From contig CAJPRR010000004.1 of assembly GCA_905373085.1 (NCBI GenBank), positions 1 through 46,750 on the forward strand: DNA of 46,750 nt, given 5' to 3'. Below the pieces are notes generated by a model, which saw nothing but the letters and a program-made list of their open reading frames with translations, was not told where the DNA came from and did not search any database. A program made the translations under genes and the position numbers. Each line of letters starts with the position of its first letter. The stretch's first letter is position 1. Below, piece by piece: positions 39,694 to 46,750 of this stretch. The stretch is from an uncultured Selenomonas sp. (GTDB lineage Bacteria; Bacillota; Negativicutes; Selenomonadales; Selenomonadaceae).

Positions 39694-41019
39694 CTATTGC
39701 ATGCGTGAGAGATTGCCGAACTTCGTGAACTGCTTGAGGAATGTGAGATCGACGGTGTCGACGGGCCCGTTCCTGTGCTTGGCGATGATGACTTCCGTGA
39801 TGTTCTTGTTCTCCGTCTCGGGATCGTAGTAGTCCTCGCGATAGAGGAACATGACGATGTCGGCATCTTGCTCCAAGGAGCCGGACTCGCGCAGATCGGA
39901 GAGCATCGGACGCTTGATCTGGCGCGACTCGACGCTTCTCGACAGCTGCGAGAGGGCGATGACGGGCACATCGAGTTCGCGTGCGAGCGCCTTTAAGGAG
40001 CGCGAGATCTCCGAGATCTCCTGCTGGCGGTTGTCGCCGCTCTTGCTCGTGTGCCCCTGCATGAGCTGCAGATAGTCGATGACGATGAGCGAAAGCCCGT
40101 GCTCGGCCTTCAGGCGACGCGCCTTCGAGCGCAGTTCCATGACGGTGATCGAGGGCGTGTCGTCGATGTAGAGCGGTGCGGCGGAAAGCCGGTTCGCCGT
40201 GTCGATGAGGTCGCCCCATTCCTTTTCCTCCAGCTCGCCGACGCGCAGACGCTGCGAGTCGATGCGCCCTTCCGAGCACAGGAGGCGCTGCACGAGCTGC
40301 TCCTTGCTCATCTCCAGGGAGAAGAAGGCGACGGGCTCTTTCGCGCGCAGCACGACGTGCGCCGCGATGTTGAGCGTGAATGCCGTCTTGCCCATCGAGG
40401 GGCGTGCGGCGACGAGGATGAGATCGGACTTCTGCAGACCCGCCGTCAGATGGTCAAGCTCCGTGAAGCCCGTCGGAAGCCCCGTAATGCAGCCCTTGTT
40501 GTTGTAGCGCAGATCGATCTGCTCCAAGGCGTCGAGGAGGATGTCCTGCAGCGGTACGAAGTCCTTGCTGCGCTTTCCCGAAGAAACTTGGAGGATGCGC
40601 TTTTCCGCGCTGTCCATGATGTCCTCGACCTCGTCGGCGCTCTCGTAGGCGGCGCCGGCGATTTCCGTCGCGGCGGCAATCAGCGAGCGAAGCTGCGCCT
40701 TTTCATGCACGATGCGAGCGTGGTAGTGCACGTTCGCTGCCGTCGGCACGGAGTTTGCAATCAGAGACAGCGCGGGGATGCCGCCGATCTTCGCGAGCTT
40801 GTCCGCCTTCTTGAGCTGCTCGGTCAAGGTCACGAGGTCGACCGGCTCCGTGCGCTCCTTGAGTTCCATCATGGCTTCGAAGATCAGGCGGTGCGTCTCG
40901 CGATAGAAGTCGTCCGCCGTCAATTCCTCGGCGGCGGTCGTCACGGCGTCGGGCTTTAGGAGCATTGCGCCGAGAACGGCCTGCTCGGCCTCGACGCTCG
41001 CGGGCGGCATGCGATCCAT
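39694..41019 (-). CDS. dnaB: Replicative DNA helicase DnaB
   Basis: A 441-residue hexameric helicase that unwinds DNA at the replication fork. The N-terminal DnaB domain (1-115) begins PPASVEAEQAVLGAML, and the RecA-like C-terminal domain has Walker A ARPSMGKTA (205-213), Walker B LIVIDYLQLM, and SQLSRSVE with RPMLSDLRESG. ATG 41019 is chosen because AAAGGAGG precedes it. The gap to lonC is 1 bp, so they are co-transcribed. The order rplI-lonC-dnaB is conserved in Firmicutes. Confidence 0.96.
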   Translation of the reverse strand: MDRMPPASVEAEQAVLGAMLLKPDAVTTAAEELTADDFYRETHRLIFEAMMELKERTEPVDLVTLTEQLKKADKLAKIGGIPALSLIANSVPTAANVHYHARIVHEKAQLRSLIAAATEIAGAAYESADEVEDIMDSAEKRILQVSSGKRSKDFVPLQDILLDALEQIDLRYNNKGCITGLPTGFTELDHLTAGLQKSDLILVAARPSMGKTAFTLNIAAHVVLRAKEPVAFFSLEMSKEQLVQRLLCSEGRIDSQRLRVGELEEKEWGDLIDTANRLSAAPLYIDDTPSITVMELRSKARRLKAEHGLSLIVIDYLQLMQGHTSKSGDNRQQEISEISRSLKALARELDVPVIALSQLSRSVESRQIKRPMLSDLRESGSLEQDADIVMFLYREDYYDPETENKNITEVIIAKHRNGPVDTVDLTFLKQFTKFGNLSRMQ

Positions 41020-41020
41020 T

Positions 41021-43105
41021 TCAGACGGCCTCCTTTGGCTTTTCGAGCGATGCTTTGGAAAAGTCCTCGGCATCGAGGGGATTGCTGTCGGCTTTTTTGC
41101 CGTCGGCGATTTTTCCGTCCTCGTCGGCTTTTTCGCTGCTCGCGGGCTTTTCCAAATGCAGAAGCAGCGGCTCGCCGTCCGCCTCGGGCGCAAACAGCAC
41201 GGCGAAGGCTTCCTCCGCCGTCTCGACGGCATGGATGTCAAGCCCCAAGTGACCCTCGGGGATGTCCTTGTCGTTCTCCTTCGGGATGACGAGCGTCCGG
41301 ATGCCCGCCTGCTTTGCGCCGTACGCCTTTTCAAAGACGCCGCCGACGGGGCGCACGCGTCCGGCGAGCGAGATCTCGCCCGTGACCGCGACGTCCTGCC
41401 TGAGCGGCTTCTTCGTCACGGCGCTGACGAGCGCCGCGAGGATCGCCGTGCCCGCGCTCGGGCCGTCGATATTGCCGCCGCCGACGACGTTGATGTGCAC
41501 GTCGTAGTCGTGGATGCTCTTGCCCGTCAGACGGCGCAGCACGGAAGCCGCGTTGAAGACGGAGTCCTTCGCCATGCTGCCCGCCGTCTCGTTGAAGCGC
41601 ACCTGTCCCTTGCCCTTTTCCTCGGCGGGGAAGACGACGGCCTCGATCTCGATGACGGAGCCTAGGAATCCCGCGACGCCGAGTCCGAAGACGTGCCCGA
41701 CCTCGGGCTTCTTCGAAGCCTTCTTCGTCACGAACTGGTAGAGGCGGCTGACCTGTGCGACCTCGTAGATGTCTGCCTTGGAGATCTTGACGTCTTCGCC
41801 TTCTTTCGTGCGCGAGAGCGCGAGGCTGTAGGCGTCGGCGAGGATGTTGATCGCCTTGCGGCCTTCCGTCGTATACTCGCTGATGAGATGCACGACTTCT
41901 TCGGCGACCTCGACTTTGAGCTTCTTCGCCGCATTTCGCACGATCTCCTCGATGTGCTTGGGCGTCAGAGGCTCGAAGTAGATCTCCGCGCAGCGCGAGC
42001 GCAGCGCGGGGTTGATGTGCGAGGCGTCGCGCGTCGTCGCGCCGATGAGCACGAAGTCGGCCGGGGCGCCGTCTTCAAAGAGCTTCCTTATGTAGGGCGG
42101 CACTTTCTCGTCCGTATGGTCGTAGTAGGCGGACTCGAAGAAGGCGCGCTTGTCTTCGAGCACCTTCAACAGCTTGTTCTGCAGCATTTCGTCCATCTCG
42201 CCGATTTCGTCGATGAAGAGGATGCCGCCGTGCGCTTCCGTGACCATGCCGGGCTTCGGCTCGGGGATGCCGCCGTCGGCGAGGTCGCGGCGCGCGCCCT
42301 GATAGATCGGGTCGTGCACCGAACCTAAGAGCGGGTTCGTCATGTCGCGCGAATCCCAGCGCAGCGTCGTGCCGTCCGTTTCGACGAAGGGCGCGTTCTC
42401 AGCAAAAGGCGAGTGCGCCTCCTTCTTGACGGCTTCGAGGACGATGCGTGCCGCCGTCGTCTTGCCGACGCCCGGAGGCCCGTAGAGCAGGAGGTGCTGC
42501 GGGTAGGGCGAGGCGAGCTTCGAGGCGAGCGCCTTGACGGCACGCTCCTGGCCGACGACCTCTTCGAGCGTCTTGGGGCGCAGGAGTTCCATGACGGACT
42601 GCGTGAGATGCACCTTTTCGAGCGCTTCGAGTTCTTCGCGCTTCTTCGCCGCCTGCGGCGACTCGATCGCGCTCTTCTCGTCCTTCAGAACCTGCATGCG
42701 GATGTCCTGCACATAGTCCTGATGGTTCTCTTCGAGCTTTTCCTGAATCTTCTGCTCGATCTTGTCCTCCATGCTGCGCCGTGCCATGATGTCGGCGATG
42801 CGCTCGGAAAGCTCGACGAGGATGGAGGGAATCTCCGACTCCGACGGCACGCGCTCGATTGTCGGATTCTCGTAGACGATGCGCTCAAGTGCAAGAACGC
42901 GCTCGCCGCGAACGGGCGAGCGCATGAGGCGCATGGCGTCCATCTTGCCCGCCTTGATGACGAGCCTGTCCGATCCCGCCTCGTCGGCGAGAATCGAATA
43001 GAGCGCGTCGATCTCGCGGTCGAGGCGCTCTGCCGCCGAATCCTGCGGGAGTTCGGCAGCGGGCGCTGCGGGGCTTGAGAAAAGACGCTTGAAAAATTTC
43101 AGCAT
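41021..43105 (-). CDS. lonC: Lon-like ATP-dependent protease (LonC type)
   Basis: A 694-residue AAA+ protease. An N-terminal charged coiled region (20-170, many Glu and Lys) replaces the Lon substrate domain. Walker A is YGPPGVGKTT (208-217) and Walker B ILFIDEIGEMD. The proteolytic domain has the catalytic Ser in DGPSAGTAI (about S550) and Lys in GGVFEK. The last 30 residues are a Lys/Asp-rich tail. It degrades misfolded or regulatory proteins in the cytoplasm. It lies 1 bp before dnaB and 16 bp after rplI in the same operon. Confidence 0.9.
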   Translation of the reverse strand: MLKFFKRLFSSPAAPAAELPQDSAAERLDREIDALYSILADEAGSDRLVIKAGKMDAMRLMRSPVRGERVLALERIVYENPTIERVPSESEIPSILVELSERIADIMARRSMEDKIEQKIQEKLEENHQDYVQDIRMQVLKDEKSAIESPQAAKKREELEALEKVHLTQSVMELLRPKTLEEVVGQERAVKALASKLASPYPQHLLLYGPPGVGKTTAARIVLEAVKKEAHSPFAENAPFVETDGTTLRWDSRDMTNPLLGSVHDPIYQGARRDLADGGIPEPKPGMVTEAHGGILFIDEIGEMDEMLQNKLLKVLEDKRAFFESAYYDHTDEKVPPYIRKLFEDGAPADFVLIGATTRDASHINPALRSRCAEIYFEPLTPKHIEEIVRNAAKKLKVEVAEEVVHLISEYTTEGRKAINILADAYSLALSRTKEGEDVKISKADIYEVAQVSRLYQFVTKKASKKPEVGHVFGLGVAGFLGSVIEIEAVVFPAEEKGKGQVRFNETAGSMAKDSVFNAASVLRRLTGKSIHDYDVHINVVGGGNIDGPSAGTAILAALVSAVTKKPLRQDVAVTGEISLAGRVRPVGGVFEKAYGAKQAGIRTLVIPKENDKDIPEGHLGLDIHAVETAEEAFAVLFAPEADGEPLLLHLEKPASSEKADEDGKIADGKKADSNPLDAEDFSKASLEKPKEAV

Positions 43106-43121
43106 GATACCTCTTTCCTCT

Positions 43122-43568
43122 TCATTCGGCGACGACGAGAACGCGGATCGTGCTCTGGATCTCGGGATGCACCTTGATCACTGCCTCGTACTCGCCCGCG
43201 CCCGTGACCTCGCTCTTCAGGGAAATCTTGCGGCGGTCGACGTCGATGCCGTGCTCCTTGGCGAGCGCGTCGGCGACATCTTTTCCCGTGACCGAGCCGA
43301 AGAGCTTGCCGCCTTCACCGATGCGCACGGCGACCTTGACGCTGACCTTTTCGAGCTGCGCGGCCAGAAGGCGCGCCTCGTCGGCCGCCTGCTGCTTCTT
43401 CCTTGCGGCGGAATTCGCCTTCTGCTTCGCCGTCTCAAGGTTCGCCGCCGTCGCTTCGACGGCGAGCTTCTTGGGCAGCAGGAAGTTCCTGCCGTAGCCT
43501 TCCGAAACCTCGACGACGTCACCCTTGCTTCCGACCTTCTTGACGTCCTGCTGCAATATCACTTTCAT
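43122..43568 (-). CDS. rplI: 50S ribosomal protein L9
   Basis: A 148-residue ribosomal protein L9 with the typical N-terminal MKVILQQDVKKVGSKGDVVEV, GYGRNFLLPKKLAVEAT, a central Lys/Ala-rich helix and the C-terminal globular domain. The start MKVILQ at 43568 has AGGAGA about 10 bases upstream; ATG 43577 in the same frame is too close to it. The gene overlaps the end of gdpP by 50 bp in another frame. Confidence 0.95.
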   Translation of the reverse strand: MKVILQQDVKKVGSKGDVVEVSEGYGRNFLLPKKLAVEATAANLETAKQKANSAARKKQQAADEARLLAAQLEKVSVKVAVRIGEGGKLFGSVTGKDVADALAKEHGIDVDRRKISLKSEVTGAGEYEAVIKVHPEIQSTIRVLVVAE

Positions 43569-45552
43569 CTTTATCATTCTCCTCTATATGTTTCTCACTG
43601 ATGGCGATGGCGCGTTCCTCGATCGAGGCGAGCGGCTCGCCCTTGACCTGTGCGCCCGCGACGTTCTGATGACCGCCGCCGCCGAAGCTTTCCATGATGA
43701 CCTGCATGTTCAGCTCGCCCGTCGAGCGGGCGCTGATGCCGACGGTGTCGGCGTCGAGCTGGAAGAAGACGATGCTCATGCGCACGCCCTCGATGCGAAG
43801 GAGCGCGTCTGCGACCTGGCCTGCGATCGCCTGCACGTTTGGAATGACGGCGGGGAATCGCGCTGTGATGAGTCCGCCGGGGAAAAGACGCGCTCCCGCT
43901 TTCGCCGTGGAAAGCGCCTTCTCCGTCTCGAAGTCCGCGCGGAAAAGATGGCGCACGACGACGGGATCGGCGCCGCCGCGCCGAAGATAAGCCGCCGCCT
44001 CGAAGGTGCGGATGCCCGTCTGCACGGAGAAATTTTTCGTATCGACGACGATGCCCGAATAGAGCGCCGTCGCCGCGAGGCGTGAGAGCACGAGGTCATC
44101 GCTGAAGTACATCAGAAGTTCCGTCACAAGCTCGCTCGTCGAGCTGGATGCCGGCTCGATGTAGACGAGCAGCGGCGACTTGATGAAGCTCTCACCCGAG
44201 CGGCGATGGTGGTCGATGACGATGACCTGCGCGATGCGCTCCAAGAGCACGGGCGCGGCGACGAGGTGCGGGATGTGCGTGTCGACGACGAAGAGTACGG
44301 GATTCAAAGAATCGATCGTCTCCAAGTCCTCGGCACGAATGAGCAGACCCTCGTATTCGGGAGCGTCCCGCAAAAGATCGGTGAGCTTGTCGATGCCCTC
44401 GTTCATGTCGCTCAAGACGATATGGACGGGCTTCTTGAGCTCGTGCGCCATCTTCGCCACGCCGATCGCTGCGCCGAAACAGTCGAAGTCCTCGTTGTGG
44501 TGTCCCATGATGAAGACTTCGTCGGCGTTCTCGATGATCTCGCGCACGGCATGGGCGACGACGCGCGCCTTGACGCGCGTATGTTTCTCGACCGCTTTCG
44601 CCTTGCCGCCGAAGAACTGGTTCTTGCCGCCGAGGCGCACGGCGACCTGATCGCCGCCGCGCCCGAGCGCGAGGTCGAGGCCCGCCTGGGCTTCCCGGCC
44701 AAGCTCTTCCATCGACTGCTCCTCAGCGACGGCAAGACCCATGGAAAGCGTCAGCGGCAGACGGTTTGTGCTCTGCAGATTGCGCACGCGGTCGAGGATG
44801 TCGAAGTGCTCCCCGATGGCGCGGTCGAGGGATTTTCGCTCCAGCACGGCGACGTAGAGATCGTCGCTCACGCGGCGCATGAAGCCGCCGAGTCCCTTGA
44901 GCCATTCGTCGAGACGGCGGTTCGCCTCGAAGAGCAGCGCCGTGCGCTCCGCCTCCGAAAGCCCCTGCATGACCTCGTCGAAATTGTCGATCTGGATGTA
45001 GGCGAGCACGGCGCGGCTGTTCTTGAAGAAGATGCGCATCTCCTCGTATTCCGTCCAGTCTTCCACATAGAGCGCCATGAGGCCCTGGATGTCGTCCGAC
45101 GTCACGATGGGGCGGTAGCGCACCTTGTAATAGTGCGCTTCATGGGAAAACACATACTCGCCTGATGCGCCCCAGATCGGCTCTAAGATGACGCCCGGCC
45201 AGAAATCCTTGAGGGCGAGGCCCGGCTCGGGAATTTCCCCGAGGTACTCCTTGGCGACGCTGTTCGTCCAAGCGATGCGTCCCTCGGGATTGACGATGAT
45301 GACCGCCTGCGGCAGACGCTCGATCGCGAAGTTCGTCACCTCGCTGACGTTGCGCACGACGTCGCGGCAGTAGGCGTCGAAAGCAGAGTGACGCGCACGG
45401 CAGCGCTCGCGCGCGAAGAGCGCGACGAGCAGCCAGACGACGAAAGCGATGGAAGCTACATAAGCGTTGTAATACGACAGCACCAGAACGAGTGCCAGCA
45501 AAGCGGCAAGATGGACGCAGGCGTCCAGCCACGCCGACAGATTTCGAGGCAA
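43519..45552 (-). CDS. gdpP: Cyclic-di-AMP phosphodiesterase GdpP (YybT family)
   Basis: A 677-residue membrane enzyme that splits c-di-AMP. Two transmembrane helices lie at about 8-50. A PAS-like domain follows (NEGRIAWTN area), then a degenerate GGDEF domain, then the DHH phosphodiesterase (MGHHNEDFDCFG, VVDTH, VIDHHRRS) and a DHHA1 domain (SFGGGGHQNVAGAQV). TTG 45552 is preferred because AGGAGG lies 8 bases upstream; GTG 45561 touches that site. An extra charged tail of about 25 residues beyond DHHA1 is encoded over the start of rplI. Confidence 0.93.
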   Translation of the reverse strand: MPRNLSAWLDACVHLAALLALVLVLSYYNAYVASIAFVVWLLVALFARERCRARHSAFDAYCRDVVRNVSEVTNFAIERLPQAVIIVNPEGRIAWTNSVAKEYLGEIPEPGLALKDFWPGVILEPIWGASGEYVFSHEAHYYKVRYRPIVTSDDIQGLMALYVEDWTEYEEMRIFFKNSRAVLAYIQIDNFDEVMQGLSEAERTALLFEANRRLDEWLKGLGGFMRRVSDDLYVAVLERKSLDRAIGEHFDILDRVRNLQSTNRLPLTLSMGLAVAEEQSMEELGREAQAGLDLALGRGGDQVAVRLGGKNQFFGGKAKAVEKHTRVKARVVAHAVREIIENADEVFIMGHHNEDFDCFGAAIGVAKMAHELKKPVHIVLSDMNEGIDKLTDLLRDAPEYEGLLIRAEDLETIDSLNPVLFVVDTHIPHLVAAPVLLERIAQVIVIDHHRRSGESFIKSPLLVYIEPASSSTSELVTELLMYFSDDLVLSRLAATALYSGIVVDTKNFSVQTGIRTFEAAAYLRRGGADPVVVRHLFRADFETEKALSTAKAGARLFPGGLITARFPAVIPNVQAIAGQVADALLRIEGVRMSIVFFQLDADTVGISARSTGELNMQVIMESFGGGGHQNVAGAQVKGEPLASIEERAIAISEKHIEENDKDESDIAAGRQEGRKQG

Positions 45553-45604
45553 GAAAGCCACCTCCTATATGAGATTTGGGAAATGCCGCCCGCTGCGGCA
45601 TTTC

Positions 45605-46564
45605 CTAGCGCCGACGGTTGAAGCGGCGGCGGTAGTCGAAGTACATGTCGAAAAGCCCCGTGAAGGCGATGAGCTGCATGAGGAAGGCGCTCAAGACGGC
45701 GAAGGCGACGATCGTCCAGCGCCAGAAGCGTCCGATTTTCCAGTGATCGGCCGCATACCAGAGGAGCGAAAAGCCTTGGATGAGACCCGCGAACGTCGCG
45801 ATGATGTCTCCGTTGAGCGCGGCTTCGTAGAGGAGCGGGATGTGGCGCGTGCCGCCCCAATAAAGCCCCACGAGGGAAAAGCCGAAGAGAAAGAGGAAGT
45901 AGACCGAAAAGCGCCACTCGCGAAACGGCGGCAATTCCGGCATCCTCTGGCCGACGCGCGAGAGCAGGACGCCTGCCGCAAAGAAGTTCACGAGGACGGC
46001 GAGAGCCGACTCCACGACGAAGATCGTCGGCGCGATCAGAGAGACCGTCTCGACGAGCGAGGCGATCTGCTTCTCCAAAGCCTGCGTCTCGGCCGGCGTG
46101 AGATTGCCGCCCGACTGCATGGCAGAGCCGAGTCCTTGGTACGACTCGCGCACGGCTTCGATGAAGGGAGTCAAAGGGTCAATGCCGAAGATGAGCGCCG
46201 CCAGGAGCAGCGAGACGATCGTGCCCGAAAGCGAGATCGCAAGCCCCCACTTGACGAGGCGCACCGCCTGCCAGTTGCGGCGCAGACCGAAGCCCAGGAA
46301 GAATGCCGGCGGCACGACGAGAAAGAGCGTATGCAGTGCCCCCGGAGCGCCGAGCACGGCATAGTAGAAGCCCGCTGCAAGGACGACGCCGGGCACGGCA
46401 TAGCCGTAGCCGTGGCGCACGATCAAGACGACCAGCGGCGCCGTCCAGCCCAGAAGAAAGACTACGCCCAAAACCGGCAGAAATGGTGCGGCAAGCGCAA
46501 AGAGAAACGCCATGATAAAGAGCGCCCAGCGCTCCTGCCCCGGCGAGATCTGTCGCATCGTCAT
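45605..46564 (-). CDS. yybS: YybS-like polytopic membrane protein (DUF2232)
   Basis: A 319-residue integral membrane protein with about eight hydrophobic helices (FIMAFLFALAAPFLPV, LVVLIVRHGYGYAV and others). A helix-poor loop at about 140-175 contains the GLGSAMQSGG segment, and the C-terminus is very basic (DYRRRFNRRR). DUF2232 proteins of unknown function are encoded just before gdpP in many Firmicutes. The start ATG 46564 follows AGAGG. A promoter lies upstream at 46631. Confidence 0.88.
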   Translation of the reverse strand: MTMRQISPGQERWALFIMAFLFALAAPFLPVLGVVFLLGWTAPLVVLIVRHGYGYAVPGVVLAAGFYYAVLGAPGALHTLFLVVPPAFFLGFGLRRNWQAVRLVKWGLAISLSGTIVSLLLAALIFGIDPLTPFIEAVRESYQGLGSAMQSGGNLTPAETQALEKQIASLVETVSLIAPTIFVVESALAVLVNFFAAGVLLSRVGQRMPELPPFREWRFSVYFLFLFGFSLVGLYWGGTRHIPLLYEAALNGDIIATFAGLIQGFSLLWYAADHWKIGRFWRWTIVAFAVLSAFLMQLIAFTGLFDMYFDYRRRFNRRR

Positions 46565-46630
46565 AGTTCATCCTCTCTGCATCAAGCCGACGCCCTTTTC
46601 AAGCCGCGGCTATTTTTGTCGCGATACCCT

Positions 46631-46659
46631 ATTATAGCAGAAAAGACGGCGATTGTTAA
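46631..46659 (-). promoter_or_regulatory. Promoter of the yybS-gdpP-rplI-lonC-dnaB operon
   Basis: On the - strand TTAACA (46659-46654) and TATAAT (46636-46631) are 17 bp apart, 67 bp before the yybS start. Confidence 0.75.
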
Positions 46660-46750
46660 ACATTATATACGGACGGCTCTTTGGCAAGGAAGCGGGGTTA
46701 ATTGCAATAGCAAATCGGACAGTTTCCCAAAATTTTTCAAGCAGCAGAAG

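Noticed and set aside
46660..46750. Gene at the right edge of the window
   Set aside because: No frame, hairpin or motif could be supported in these last bases; the sequence is AT-rich intergenic DNA upstream of the yybS promoter.

Overview
The window is about 46.7 kb of GC-rich bacterial chromosome, very probably from a diderm Firmicute of the class Negativicutes (Selenomonas-like). This rests on a mix of traits. Envelope genes of an outer-membrane bacterium are present: an SLH-domain OmpM-type porin, a giant TonB-dependent receptor and a classical autotransporter. Housekeeping genes are of Firmicutes type: RNase M5, GdpP/YybT with YybS, a Lon-like LonC protease, and the DUF1659/DUF2922 pair. 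The genus is inferred from gene content only. No rRNA, tRNA or CRISPR array was seen.

Layout. (1) 0.1-13.2 kb is a tellurite-resistance-type (Ter) stress island, all on the + strand. It has a Ca2+ P-type ATPase, five TerD-domain proteins (one a Pro-rich two-domain fusion, one with an unrecognised N-terminal domain) and an AIM24-family protein. It ends in a tightly packed biosynthetic operon: HpcH/CitE-like lyase, ATP-grasp ligase, PRTase-TRSP, PRTase/StiP-Pelota and HAD phosphatase. TerC, TerB and TelA are not in the window. (2) 13.3-15.9 kb holds an AT-richer Rpn/PD-(D/E)XK transposase-like gene, a GNAT acetyltransferase and phosphopentomutase. (3) 16-28.4 kb is an envelope region: porin, DUF1659/DUF2922 pair, a 1470-residue autotransporter with an internal 370-bp duplication, a small secreted protein and, on the - strand, a 1661-residue protein that looks like a TonB receptor fused to a second, porin-like barrel. 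That gene carries a run of nine C just after its signal peptide, a likely phase-variation switch. (4) 28.6-35 kb: divergent LysR regulator, two-component system, thymidylate kinase, RNase M5, RsmA and a PHP phosphatase. (5) 35.2-37.5 kb: the peroxide-defence pair ahpC-ahpF behind a promoter and PerR/Fur-like box. (6) 37.45-38.1 kb: an AT-rich type III toxin-antitoxin locus (two 43-nt repeats with period 45, terminator, ToxN/CptN-like toxin). (7) 38.2-46.6 kb on the - strand: the conserved operon yybS-gdpP-rplI-lonC-dnaB, ending in a GH32 glycosidase-like gene that has lost two of three catalytic acids.

The most interesting items are the two-barrel TonB/porin fusion with its poly-C tract, the type III toxin-antitoxin locus, the GH32 pseudo-enzyme behind dnaB, the make-up of the Ter island, and two families of short dispersed repeats placed next to gene starts. 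All functional calls come from reading motifs by eye; no database search was run.
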